Assembly: GCA_008636105.1 (NCBI GenBank)
Contig: VSDH01000004.1
Span: forward strand, 78,122 to 142,121
Source of the DNA: Candidatus Scalindua sediminis
Lineage (GTDB): Bacteria > Planctomycetota > Brocadiia > Brocadiales > Scalinduaceae
Reading direction: 5' to 3'
DNA length: 64,000 nucleotides
The notes under the pieces were generated by a model. The model had not been told where the DNA came from and did no database searches. It was given only the letters and a program-made list of their open reading frames with translations. How positions within the stretch are numbered: position 1 is the first letter of the stretch; each line of letters begins with the position of its first letter. Of this stretch, positions 16,919 to 25,770 are shown piece after piece. A program made the translations under genes and the position numbers.

Positions 16919-18859
16919 ATGAAAATTTATATAGGTAAGAGCTATATTAAGAATTCTATTCAAGTGCTTGATAAAAGTACTGTTATATATGAAGGTGAGA
17001 GTGTCCTTATTTCATCAGATAGGCCTCCATGGATGAATATATCTTTAGGGGAAAGCCGTACTCTGTTTGTTTGGGGACATATTTATGCTATCCACAGTGA
17101 AGATGGTTCATTGACTAAATTTGAACCCATAAACAATGGGCCAACATTGCTCAGAAAATTAATGTTAAAAAATAATGTAAGTACACTTGCTGCGAGGATA
17201 GAGGGACGTTATATTGGGATAGTTACTAATTCAAAGTCAGAAATTACAATTTTTACTGATCTATATAATGAAAAGGATGTGTTTTTTGCACATAATGACA
17301 ATTGCTTGGTAGCTGCCACAAATCTTGAACCCGTCATTAATGCTTTCCCTCATACTCAATACAATCAAACAGCCCTTGCAAGTGTTTTTAACATATATGG
17401 AATGTCTCCACCAAAAAAGCAAACCATATATGAGGGCGTTCATAGGCTAGGCGTTGGTGAAAGAATCGAATATCGGAATGGTCGAATTAAAATATTGTCT
17501 GAGCCATTCACGCCTAGACAAACCGAAGAATACAACGAGAGTGATCTGTGTAAGTATTCAGATATATTCGAGTCTGCTGTTGAAATAAGAAGTTCGAAAG
17601 AGTGTAATTGGGTATATCTTTCAAGTGGATGGGATTCATCGTCTATACTTGCGATGCTTGTTAAGATACACGGCCCAAGTAAAATACGTGCTATTATGGG
17701 GAGATTCAAATATTCAAATAAAAGTGGCATTACAAACAATATTGAAATTACAAGAGCTAAAAAGCTTGCAGAGTACTACTCGGTTCCATTAGAAATAATT
17801 GAAATAGACTATAGTGGTAACGATTTCTTAAATTACATGAGTAATATGAAGCATGAATTAAGAGATAATCATCTCTTTTTGCCATTTAACTATTTTTACA
17901 TGAAGATTGCCAAACATACCGCCAAGCACGGTTCCCAATCACATGCGGTTTTTAACGGAGAGATTAGTGATGGTGCACATAATCTAGGATTTTCACAATT
18001 TGCAACTATCCTAGAACATCCAGATTTAGGCTTTCGTGAATATAGTGATAAAATGGCATCATATCTTTATGGTCCATCATTTTTCAAATCAATCCTTGAT
18101 GGTAATTATATTAATGACTTTGTATATAATGTTCTTTGTACAAGGTCAGGAGCTAGTTTTTATAATGCACATAACCTGAACAACAATGATAAAAAAGCAA
18201 AATATATAGAATCATTCTTTCTTTCACCACAGAGGCTCCCATTGATCAAATTTTCAGAAAATAATATATTAACTGATAAAGGTTTTAGTGAATATGAATC
18301 AACAATGTATGAAACTTATTTTAAGCCGTTCGTTGATAGTGCAACACCAGAGACATTGTATTCATGGATACTACATTTATATAATAGTTTTCATTGGCAA
18401 TGTGGAACTGTAAAAGGTTTAATGCATGGGCTTGATTGTCATAATATGCAAGTTAGTATGCCCTTCTGGGATACACGTATTCAATCATTCCTAAGTGCAA
18501 TGCCTGAGTCTTGGGGTAGGGGGCTAGAGCTTAATCCAACTAAATATCCGTTGAAATGGATGCTTCAAAACAAAGTAGATTATCCTTCCCACTTACAAGT
18601 AGGTCCTCATTCATATTTATACGACGTTAATCCTAATTGGCATGTATTTTCAGATTTAATATATGGATCAGATGCTAAGAGTTACTTTAAAGATATTATT
18701 CATGACTATAAATATGAAAATATTCTTAGTGAAAGCAACTTCAACTTATCATATCTTAAAAAAATAACAGATGACTATTGCAATGATGTCGAGGTCACAG
18801 GACAGCAACGATGCGATCTTTTTACATTGATAGGGCTTTCATTAGTAGGATGGTATTGA
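16919..18859 (+). CDS. Asparagine-synthetase-like protein without glutaminase cysteine
   Basis: The 646-residue protein has an N-terminal class-II amidotransferase-like fold and a PP-loop ATP-pyrophosphatase domain with Leu-Ser235-Ser-Gly237-Trp-Asp239-Ser240. Residue 2 is Lys instead of the catalytic Cys2, so it cannot hydrolyse glutamine in the usual way. Free ammonia, another amine, or ATP-dependent adenylation without amidation are possible. Related proteins amidate uronic acids in O-antigens or close beta-lactams; the glycan context favours the former. It is separated from its neighbours by 84 and 375 bases, so it may be its own transcription unit. Confidence 0.78.
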   Translation: MKIYIGKSYIKNSIQVLDKSTVIYEGESVLISSDRPPWMNISLGESRTLFVWGHIYAIHSEDGSLTKFEPINNGPTLLRKLMLKNNVSTLAARIEGRYIGIVTNSKSEITIFTDLYNEKDVFFAHNDNCLVAATNLEPVINAFPHTQYNQTALASVFNIYGMSPPKKQTIYEGVHRLGVGERIEYRNGRIKILSEPFTPRQTEEYNESDLCKYSDIFESAVEIRSSKECNWVYLSSGWDSSSILAMLVKIHGPSKIRAIMGRFKYSNKSGITNNIEITRAKKLAEYYSVPLEIIEIDYSGNDFLNYMSNMKHELRDNHLFLPFNYFYMKIAKHTAKHGSQSHAVFNGEISDGAHNLGFSQFATILEHPDLGFREYSDKMASYLYGPSFFKSILDGNYINDFVYNVLCTRSGASFYNAHNLNNNDKKAKYIESFFLSPQRLPLIKFSENNILTDKGFSEYESTMYETYFKPFVDSATPETLYSWILHLYNSFHWQCGTVKGLMHGLDCHNMQVSMPFWDTRIQSFLSAMPESWGRGLELNPTKYPLKWMLQNKVDYPSHLQVGPHSYLYDVNPNWHVFSDLIYGSDAKSYFKDIIHDYKYENILSESNFNLSYLKKITDDYCNDVEVTGQQRCDLFTLIGLSLVGWY

Positions 18860-18950
18860 TGTAATACTTGAAATCCTGGCTAATCTAAATTTAAGGATCA
18901 CCTCCCAATTAGTTTGCAAAAGCCTGTATGATTTTCAAAGAGAAGCATCT

Positions 18951-19103
18951 TTAGCCATGGAATCCATATGCTTTTCTTTTTATAACTTTGATCTTACTGT
19001 TAACCCATTCCCGCTTACTGGTACGAACTTTATAGTCGCAATGATTTGAAATTCCATAGCGGTATCTCTGGAGCATTTCTGCAAACTTGTTCACTGCATG
19101 AAG
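18951..19103 (-). pseudogene. ISL3-family transposase, C-terminal remnant
   Basis: Read on the minus strand, this gives about 50 residues ending in Ile-Lys-Val-Ile-Lys-Arg-Lys-Ala-Tyr-Gly-Phe-His-Gly and a stop. That matches the end of DDE transposases of the ISL3 group (usual form: ...NsKIKviKRrAYGFrn...). A stop at 19104-19106 closes the frame upstream, and no catalytic residues remain. The rest of the 375-base gap (18860-19234) holds no gene, although the stretch beyond 19106 may also derive from the same IS. Confidence 0.65.
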
Positions 19104-19234
19104 CTAAGGGACTATATCAATAGTAAAATGTTTGCGTGTGAGACGGAGGTTGTGCTGGCGTCTACATTGTAAACCTCTTTTCTTTTGAGGGGTACGCAGT
19201 ATTTCTAACCGGACAACGCTGGGTATAAACAAAA

Positions 19235-19951
19235 ATGAAGAATGTTGATGAATACAAATTATGGAGGCATCAATTTGAAGATTATTTTAATTGCGAAAAG
19301 TACTTTATGGAAAACCATTTTGAAAATACCGATACTGTGCTTGATGTGGGTGGAAGCTCTGGTGGTTTTTATGGAGCTCTAAGAGAAAAATATCCTAATT
19401 TAAATTATACTTCTTTGGATACAGATGAAAAAGCATTAGATATCGGGAGAAAACTCTATCCTGATGCAAATTTTTTCAATTCAGGCTTTTTTGAATATAC
19501 TCCTAAGAAAAGATTTAGTGCTGTAATTTATTTTCAACAACTTTTCCTCAGCCCCAATTGGAAAGAGGCACTAAATAAATTGGTTTCTTTGGCGGATAAA
19601 AATATTTTCATCGAGAGCCGTTTTAGATTAGATGGAAATACCATTACTGATCCTGAGGTGTCTTTTAGTTATTATAACGGGCTGAAAGATTTCAAATGGA
19701 GTGATAATGCCAAGAGAGTTCCGTGGATTGTTGTAAATGTTTATGAATTTGTAACTTATTGTTTGGGGAGTTTTCCCATCTCAAGATTAGAAATATATGG
19801 TTACTACCAGAATCCACCACCTCCGCATTTTATACCAATGGACAGAAAAAAAGTTGTGGCTGCTTGTTGTTGGATCACTCTTGACAGAGACAATGTAGAA
19901 GATGGTCGCAATGCAACAGTGAAATGGAATCTTCCAGATTCAAATTATTAA
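19235..19951 (+). CDS. Class I SAM-dependent methyltransferase
   Basis: The 238-residue protein has motif I as Val-Leu-Asp-Val-Gly-Gly-Ser-Ser-Gly-Gly near residues 36-45 and Thr-Ser-Leu-Asp-Thr-Asp as the acidic loop that binds the SAM ribose. No partner domain is seen. Substrate unknown. The adjacent downstream gene, 18 bases away, is a B12-binding radical-SAM enzyme, so both may modify the same sugar or lipid-linked intermediate. It lies directly after the transposase remnant, which suggests the module arrived by transfer. Confidence 0.78.
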   Translation: MKNVDEYKLWRHQFEDYFNCEKYFMENHFENTDTVLDVGGSSGGFYGALREKYPNLNYTSLDTDEKALDIGRKLYPDANFFNSGFFEYTPKKRFSAVIYFQQLFLSPNWKEALNKLVSLADKNIFIESRFRLDGNTITDPEVSFSYYNGLKDFKWSDNAKRVPWIVVNVYEFVTYCLGSFPISRLEIYGYYQNPPPPHFIPMDRKKVVAACCWITLDRDNVEDGRNATVKWNLPDSNY

Positions 19952-19969
19952 TTCAAGAAAGGGCGTTAA

Positions 19970-21424
19970 GTGCATATATTATTTATCTATACTAATAAAA
20001 ATAGTCAATATAGAATACCCGCAGGCCCTGCTATCATATTAAGAGTATTAAATAATCTTGGCCATAGCGTTAGCCTGTATGATACTACATTTACTAATAG
20101 TAATTATCAAGAAAGCACCGATACTCGAGAAAAACAAAGAACTGTTTTAAAAACGGATATGCAAAATTATATTGGAAAAATCAAGCAAGTTAATCATAGT
20201 GATGAACTGCAGGAAATATTAAACAATAAAAAACCAGATTTAGTGTTTATGAGCACTGCAGCACATAACTATAAATTCGGCATTAGCCTACTGAAGATAA
20301 TTAAAAGTCATGGTGATTATACAACGTTAGTCGGCGGAATATTTCCTACAATTTGTCCCGACATTGTTATAAATAATGAATATGTTGATATGGTCTGTGT
20401 CGGAGAAGGTGAAGAAGCAATTATTGATCTTTGTGAAAGATTTGGAAGGCCAAAAGATCGCAATAATAATGGTAAAGCATATCCGCTACCATCATCTGAA
20501 ATACCGAACATTTGGATCAAACAAGATGGTGTTGTATACCGATCTAGGCCAAAACTTGTACATAACTTAGATAAAGTTCCATATCAAGACTGGTCTCTAT
20601 TTGATAAACGTCATTTATGGAAGGCATTTGTTGGCAAAGTCTGGAAATCTGGCGGTTTTGAATTAAGTCGCGGTTGTCCACAACATTGCAACTTTTGTGT
20701 AGAAGACCAAAAAAGGTTGAACACAATTGGTGATGGAACGTGGCGAAGAGAAAAGACACCTGGAGCTGTTATTAAAGAGTTGAAGTATTTTATAGAAAAA
20801 TATGATCTTGAATTAATAACATTTGGTGATATGAATTTTTTATCCGGCTCAGTTGAGAAAACAAGGCGATTTTCTGAATTATACAATAATGAAATTGGGC
20901 TTCCCTTTATAATACAAAGTGGGCCGGAAACCTTAATTAATGAAGAAAAGGTAAAGCTTCTCAAAGAGATGAACTGCGTGACGATCAGTATAGGAGTAGA
21001 AAGTGGTGTAGAAGAAGATCGTCAGAGGGTACTGAATAAAAAGGTATCAAATGCGCATATTATTAAAGCATTTGAAAATGCTAAAAAATATAAAATAAGA
21101 ACTACCGCAAATTATATAATAGGCCTACCTTTTGATACCGAAGAGAAGATTAAAAGATCCATCGAGTTTAATCTGAAAATCATGCCTGACAGTATTGATG
21201 TTTTTTATTTCATTCCGTTTTTAGGGACACATCTGTTCGAAATCGCTCAGGCAGAAGGTCTTCTACCTGAGCATGATGAAATTTCTGCAGATATATTAAG
21301 TGAACCATATCTAGAATTACCTGGGTTATCTAAAAGAAGAATGGTAGGTCTTCACGCAGAGTTTGTTGAAAGATACAATGAACGTTTCGCTAAGCTAGGC
21401 ATGCAACATGGCTTATTTGAATAA
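19970..21424 (+). CDS. B12-binding-domain radical SAM protein
   Basis: The 484-residue protein has an N-terminal cobalamin-binding Rossmann-like domain (about residues 1-150, with Val-Gly-Gly-Ile-Phe-Pro-Thr and Gly-Glu-Gly-Glu-Glu-Ala) and a radical-SAM core with the cluster motif Cys-x3-Cys-x2-Cys in Ser-Arg-Gly-Cys-Pro-Gln-His-Cys-Asn-Phe-Cys near residue 230. Such enzymes methylate unactivated carbons or phosphinates, or carry out rearrangements. In polysaccharide loci their substrates are mostly unknown. Translation starts at GTG 19970; no ATG fits the N-terminus. Confidence 0.88.
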   Translation: MHILFIYTNKNSQYRIPAGPAIILRVLNNLGHSVSLYDTTFTNSNYQESTDTREKQRTVLKTDMQNYIGKIKQVNHSDELQEILNNKKPDLVFMSTAAHNYKFGISLLKIIKSHGDYTTLVGGIFPTICPDIVINNEYVDMVCVGEGEEAIIDLCERFGRPKDRNNNGKAYPLPSSEIPNIWIKQDGVVYRSRPKLVHNLDKVPYQDWSLFDKRHLWKAFVGKVWKSGGFELSRGCPQHCNFCVEDQKRLNTIGDGTWRREKTPGAVIKELKYFIEKYDLELITFGDMNFLSGSVEKTRRFSELYNNEIGLPFIIQSGPETLINEEKVKLLKEMNCVTISIGVESGVEEDRQRVLNKKVSNAHIIKAFENAKKYKIRTTANYIIGLPFDTEEKIKRSIEFNLKIMPDSIDVFYFIPFLGTHLFEIAQAEGLLPEHDEISADILSEPYLELPGLSKRRMVGLHAEFVERYNERFAKLGMQHGLFE

Positions 21425-21969
21425 TTAATGAATAAAATATTTTCCAACAGTAATATTTGAAAAGTCACAATTGACAATATGGCTATTTGATTGATGAAGC
21501 AGACCAACTATATGGTGGTTTACTAAGTGTGACACGTATATGTAGCGGGATTGGTTGTTCGGATACTCAAGTAGAATACCGATTATCATTTACGCTCACA
21601 GAGGAACTTTATTCATCTGTTTATGTTGTAAACCAGCTAGAAGCGTTCTCTTATCTCTGCCTTATGACTCGGCTTGTCCAAGACGTTTCAGTCTGAAGTA
21701 TTTTGAATCCTTGGCTGACAATTGCGGTAAAGACAAGGCAGTAGCCGGACAAGTAGAACGTATATGAGCAATGTGATTGGCCTTTGTCTGGTGGAATGGT
21801 GCAAGGTCTATCTGCTATCGTGACATTTATCCAAAAAAGGGAGCAACTCAGGGGCTTCTACGACTGATACGTTTTCAGTTTGTTTGTGGCAGTTGATTCT
21901 GAAAGAGAGATTAAGCTTTGATAAGTAGGGATAACAAATTCACAAACAACAACCATATTGAGACATTCA
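21425..21969. other. 545-base stretch without a recognisable gene
   Basis: Several short frames of 60-70 codons exist (for example 21487-21696 and 21555-21767) but none resembles a known domain, and they overlap one another. The base composition and broken frames suggest decayed coding DNA, possibly from an insertion sequence. No inverted repeats or IS motifs were identified with confidence. Any promoter for the following ACP-like gene should lie at its right end. Confidence 0.4.
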
Positions 21970-22209
21970 ATGGGAAATCAGATTCAAAAAAGGATCAAGG
22001 GAACCATGTCTGCGATTTTTAATGTGCCTGTTGATGAAATCGACAGTACTGCATCTCCTCGCACTATAAAATCATGGAAAGGAAAAAATCACCTAAAAAT
22101 GGTGGAAGCGTTGGAGTCTGAATTTGATATAAAATTTGAAGAATGTGAAATAGAAACACTCGTCAGTTATAAAGTCATTAAAGCAACTGTTATGGCTTAC
22201 GTTAGCTAG
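21970..22209 (+). CDS. Acyl-carrier-protein-like protein lacking the attachment serine
   Basis: The 79-residue acidic helical protein resembles acyl carrier proteins: a first helix, then Val-Pro-Val-Asp-Glu-Ile, then the region around Ser-Trp-Lys-Gly-Lys-Asn-His-Leu-Lys-Met, then Leu-Glu-Ser-Glu-Phe-Asp-Ile. In true carriers the central element is Trp-Asp-Ser-Leu-x-His-Leu, where Ser holds phosphopantetheine. Here Asp-Ser-Leu is Lys-Gly-Lys, so the prosthetic group cannot attach at the usual place. The ATG at 21970 is preferred to a TTG at 21958. It is followed after 17 bases by an SGNH-like protein, suggesting a small acyl-transfer or regulatory module. Confidence 0.7.
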   Translation: MGNQIQKRIKGTMSAIFNVPVDEIDSTASPRTIKSWKGKNHLKMVEALESEFDIKFEECEIETLVSYKVIKATVMAYVS

Positions 22210-22226
22210 TTCAATCCTATATTAAG

Positions 22227-22889
22227 ATGAGCAAATTTTTAATTCTTACCGATTCCATAGGTAATCCAAGGAGTTTTCCTGTTTCTGAAATTACGCAATT
22301 AGAGGAAACTTACTCATACATAATTAGAAATAATTTTAAAAACTCTACGTTTTGGCAATTATCATATGGTAATGTCTCCACCGAACAACTTTTTAGCCAG
22401 GCTGCCGGATATCTTTCTAATTGGGAGCCGGACATTATCATTATTCATTCTGGAATTATCGATTCGCGACCGGAAGCGTTTACGGAATTTCAAAAAACCG
22501 TCATCAATAAACTCACGGGACGTTTCGTATTCGGAAAGATAAAAAAATATGTGTTTCACCCGGCTCTGATTAGACACAGGCAGGTGTACCGGGTATCGAA
22601 AGCGAGATTTAGAAAAACGGCAAAAAAGATAAAACTGCTATTCGGGCAATCTAAAATACTTTGGCTGGAAATCTGTGTCGCAGATGGTTATGAAAGCGCT
22701 CGCCCGGGAGCGAACAAACGAATGGAGGCTTACAATAATATCATTAAAGAGATATACGGCAAGGATTTTGTCAAGATTAAGGAAAAGATACTTGAAGTCG
22801 ATGGTTTCAATGTTGACAACCTGCACTGGAACAAGAGTGGCCACCGGGCCGTGGCTGATATAATCCTTGACAGGATTAATGCTGCCTGA
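22227..22889 (+). CDS. SGNH/GDSL-like hydrolase or acyltransferase
   Basis: The 220-residue protein starts with Leu-Ile-Leu-Thr-Asp-Ser-Ile-Gly, a GDS-like block I containing the potential nucleophile Ser. It ends with Asp-Asn-Leu-His-Trp-Asn-Lys-Ser-Gly-His, the block V Asp-x2-His. A Gly/Asn block is less clear (Ile-His-Ser-Gly-Ile-Ile-Asp). No signal peptide or membrane helix is visible, so it is probably cytoplasmic. The family includes sugar O-acetylesterases and O-acyltransferases. Adjacency to the ACP-like gene favours a role in acyl decoration. Confidence 0.72.
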   Translation: MSKFLILTDSIGNPRSFPVSEITQLEETYSYIIRNNFKNSTFWQLSYGNVSTEQLFSQAAGYLSNWEPDIIIIHSGIIDSRPEAFTEFQKTVINKLTGRFVFGKIKKYVFHPALIRHRQVYRVSKARFRKTAKKIKLLFGQSKILWLEICVADGYESARPGANKRMEAYNNIIKEIYGKDFVKIKEKILEVDGFNVDNLHWNKSGHRAVADIILDRINAA

Positions 22890-22949
22890 ACACAGGTGAT
22901 ATTGCCATTATTGATTAACAGCAGATTAAATGAACGAGTAACAAAATAG

Positions 22950-23951
22950 ATGATTATGGACAGAATCTACATTATCGCCGAAATGGCCTGCTCTCACGAA
23001 GGGGAGTTAGAACGTGCATTAAAGATTATCGACGGCGCTGCAAAGGCCAGCGCAGATGCTGTTCAATTGCAGATATGGTCATTGTCTCATATGATGGCGC
23101 CTCAGAGGAAGGAATACGAACTGCTGAAAAAAATTGAATTGTCACATGGTAATTGGACTGAGTTGGTGAAATATACCAGGAAAAAATATCCTGAAATGCA
23201 GGTATATGTGTGTGTTTATGAGCACAGTAGTATCGATTTCATTGATAGTATGGGTGTTGATGGATATAAATTGAATTCATCTGATCTTTCTAACCCATTG
23301 GTGCTTGAAAAGGTAGCGGCCACATACAAACCAATAAACTTAAGTATAGGCGCTTCAACAGTAGATGAGATTCAAGCAGCAATTGAGCGTATCCAAGCCG
23401 TTTCTAAATCCAGAATTACACTCATGTATGGACATCAAAACTTTCCCACGTCTATTAAAGATATTCATCTTAATTATATGGTAAAACTAATGGAATTATT
23501 TGAATTGCCCATTGGATATCAAGATCATTGTGATGCCTCAAGTGAAGCTGCATTTTGGATACCTGCGTTGTCTGCAGGGATGGGTGTGAGTATTTTAGAG
23601 AAACATATTACCCATGATCGTTCATTAAAAGGAGTAGATTATGAATCAGCATTAAATCCATGTGAATTTAAACGTTTTGTTAGCATGGTACGAGAATTAG
23701 AATCTGCAAAAGGAATATCAATACCGAAACCACTTTCTCCAGATGAATTGAAGTATAGACAGTTTCAAAAAAAGAGTATTGTAGCTGCACATAATCTAAA
23801 AGTAGGAACACAATTACAAAAAACGGATATTAATTATTTACGTGCTGAGGAACTTGGCATTCCTCCTGATAAAGCGGATAAAATAATAAATAGAATTATT
23901 AAGCGAGACATCATCGCACATCAAATAATTCGAGAGGATGATTTATCATGA
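22950..23951 (+). CDS. NeuB-family synthase paralogue 2 (divergent)
   Basis: This 333-residue protein has the NeuB layout: barrel beginning Ile-Ala-Glu-Met-Ala-Cys-Ser-His-Glu-Gly, metal-site histidines in Gly-Tyr-Gln-Asp-His and Leu-Glu-Lys-His-Ile-Thr-His-Asp, and a C-terminal SAF-like domain starting near Lys-Lys-Ser-Ile-Val-Ala-Ala. The usual Ser-Asp-His-Thr is Gln-Asp-His-Cys, and the Gly-Ala-Asn-His-Asn-Gly loop is replaced, so its aldose substrate probably differs from that of LegI. Its stop overlaps the next gene in ATGA. It is the first gene of a second nonulosonate-type block. Confidence 0.8.
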   Translation: MIMDRIYIIAEMACSHEGELERALKIIDGAAKASADAVQLQIWSLSHMMAPQRKEYELLKKIELSHGNWTELVKYTRKKYPEMQVYVCVYEHSSIDFIDSMGVDGYKLNSSDLSNPLVLEKVAATYKPINLSIGASTVDEIQAAIERIQAVSKSRITLMYGHQNFPTSIKDIHLNYMVKLMELFELPIGYQDHCDASSEAAFWIPALSAGMGVSILEKHITHDRSLKGVDYESALNPCEFKRFVSMVRELESAKGISIPKPLSPDELKYRQFQKKSIVAAHNLKVGTQLQKTDINYLRAEELGIPPDKADKIINRIIKRDIIAHQIIREDDLS

Positions 23952-24703
23952 AAATTGCAATATTGATTACTGCTCGCTTAAAGTCAGCGAGATTGCCCTT
24001 GAAAGTAATCAAACCCATTCATGGTCGACCAATGATTATTCATATGTTGAATAGGTTGAAGTTGGCCAAGAAACCTCAAGAAATCATTATTTGTACATCC
24101 ACTTTAGAGCAAGATGATCCGCTAGTGAAAATTGCTGAGGAAGAAGGTGTCAAGTGTTTCCGGGGACATCCTGATGATGTTCTTTTGCGGTTAACGAATG
24201 CCGCTAAAGAACATGATGTTGATTTGGTCATAAACTGTACAGCAGATAATCCCTTTGTTGATCCTGAATATATTGATTACCTTGTTGATTATCATATCAA
24301 AAGCGCCAATGAATTCAGCAAAATTGAAGGGCTACCCTGGGGAACATTTTCATATGCAATTAATCCTTCAGCAATGGAAAGAGCATGTAGCATAAAAGAC
24401 GAAGTTGATACGGAAGTATGGCATGGGTATTTTATGGATACAGGATTGTTTAAGTGGGGTGCATTATTAGTTAATGATCCTGAAGTGGTTTGGCCAGAAC
24501 TCCGTTTAACGGTAGATACTTCAGAAGATTTTCAACTCATCACACGCATTTTTGATGAATTATATGATGGCGAAAAAGTATTTCCTTTACGTGATATCAT
24601 ATCATTATGTCGAAGGAAACCAGAATTACCTGAAATAAATAGTATCATTGAGCAAAAGCCCGGGATTCCTCTTAGAATAAAAAAAGAAATTAGAGGGTTT
24701 TAG
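23948..24703 (+). CDS. Cytidylyltransferase-like protein, SpsF family
   Basis: The 251-residue nucleotidyltransferase starts Ile-Thr-Ala-Arg-Leu-Lys-Ser-Ala-Arg-Leu-Pro-Leu-Lys, the variant signature of the SpsF/CMP-Kdo-like group, and has Thr-Ala-Asp-Asn-Pro-Phe-Val-Asp-Pro as the metal/base-binding segment. SpsF-type genes accompany NeuB-like SpsE genes in spore-coat and surface-glycan loci. The likely reaction is CTP-dependent activation of the product of a neighbouring NeuB homologue. It overlaps the upstream gene by four bases, and the next gene begins at its last base. Confidence 0.83.
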   Translation: MKIAILITARLKSARLPLKVIKPIHGRPMIIHMLNRLKLAKKPQEIIICTSTLEQDDPLVKIAEEEGVKCFRGHPDDVLLRLTNAAKEHDVDLVINCTADNPFVDPEYIDYLVDYHIKSANEFSKIEGLPWGTFSYAINPSAMERACSIKDEVDTEVWHGYFMDTGLFKWGALLVNDPEVVWPELRLTVDTSEDFQLITRIFDELYDGEKVFPLRDIISLCRRKPELPEINSIIEQKPGIPLRIKKEIRGF

Positions 24704-25770
24704 TGCCAAATTCTATAAAAATTGGAAATAATGTAATTGGTAATTGCTCTCCATGTTTTATTATCGCTGAAGCCGGGGTAAACCACAATGGTGATATGGA
24801 AGTTGCCCATAAGCTTATCGATGCTGCGGCAGAAGCAAACGCTGATGCAGTAAAATTTCAAACTTTTAAGACGGAAAATTTAATATTAGATGATATTGAG
24901 AAGGCTTCATATCAAAAAGAGACAACGAATGCAGGTGAGTCACAAACGGAGATGTTAAAAAGATTAGAGATCGATAAAGCCTTTCACGTAGAGCTTTTTA
25001 AATATTGTGAAGAGAAAAACATTCTCTTTCTTTCTACTTGTTATGATGAAGATAGTTTGAACTTACTTGTTGAATTGGGTGTTCCCGCTATCAAGATTGC
25101 TTCGACGGATACAACGAATTTATTGTTTCTTGAGAAAGTTGCGAAAACAAAAAAGCCGGTTATTTTATCGACTGGAATGTGTTCTCTATCAGAGATTGAA
25201 CAGGCATATCAGTGTTTAAAAGAAAATGGATGCAAAGAACTTGCTCTTCTCAAGTGTACTTCAAACTATCCAACGGATCCTAAGGACGTTAATTTAAACG
25301 CCATGGTAACAATGAATAATAGTTTTGAAGCCGTTATCGGGTTTTCGGATCACACTGAAGGAGTGGGCGCTTCTCCATATGCCGTTGCGATGGGAGCAAG
25401 TATTATCGAGAAACATTTTACCTTGGATAAAAGATTGGAGGGGCCAGATCATCAAGCATCTCTTTCTCCAGATGAACTTCTTTTGTGGGTCAAGGAAATA
25501 CGAAAAGTGGAACAAATGCTGGGAAGTAGCGAGATATTGTCTACTGAAAGCGAAAAAGAAGCAAAGAAAGCGTTACAAAAGCATCTGGTTTCCAAGATTG
25601 ATCTTAAAAAAGGAGATACAGTAACTCGTAAAAGTATTGCCGCCAAAAGAACGGGCGGAAAGGGAATCAGTGCATTAGAGTTTTATAATGTACTAGGCGC
25701 TACGTTAACATGCGATCTGTCTCAGGACCGGCCTATCGAGGAATCGCATTTAGAGAAGAGAGTGAAATGA
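24703..25770 (+). CDS. NeuB-family nonulosonate synthase paralogue 3
   Basis: The 355-residue enzyme has canonical motifs: Ala-Glu-Ala-Gly-Val-Asn-His-Asn-Gly at about residues 22-30, Gly-Phe-Ser-Asp-His-Thr and Glu-Lys-His-Phe-Thr-Leu-Asp, then a SAF domain ending with Gly-Ile-Ser-Ala-Leu-Glu-Phe. It is closer to standard NeuB/LegI than the paralogue at 22950. Start is GTG at 24703, sharing one base with the previous stop. Since LegI at 11535 already completes the first operon, this copy probably makes a different nonulosonate, with the two downstream enzymes processing its sugar precursor. Confidence 0.87.
   Translation: MPNSIKIGNNVIGNCSPCFIIAEAGVNHNGDMEVAHKLIDAAAEANADAVKFQTFKTENLILDDIEKASYQKETTNAGESQTEMLKRLEIDKAFHVELFKYCEEKNILFLSTCYDEDSLNLLVELGVPAIKIASTDTTNLLFLEKVAKTKKPVILSTGMCSLSEIEQAYQCLKENGCKELALLKCTSNYPTDPKDVNLNAMVTMNNSFEAVIGFSDHTEGVGASPYAVAMGASIIEKHFTLDKRLEGPDHQASLSPDELLLWVKEIRKVEQMLGSSEILSTESEKEAKKALQKHLVSKIDLKKGDTVTRKSIAAKRTGGKGISALEFYNVLGATLTCDLSQDRPIEESHLEKRVK

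Noticed and set aside
21555-21767. Possible IS transposase remnant (Cys-rich frame ending Gly-Gln-Val-Glu-Arg)
   Set aside because: Could not be matched to any transposase family motif with confidence; left as unassigned gap.
25710-25767. Upstream extension of the TIM-barrel gene
   Set aside because: The extra 19 codons overlap the end of the NeuB paralogue in another frame and lack family similarity; ATG 25767 in an ATGA overlap is better.
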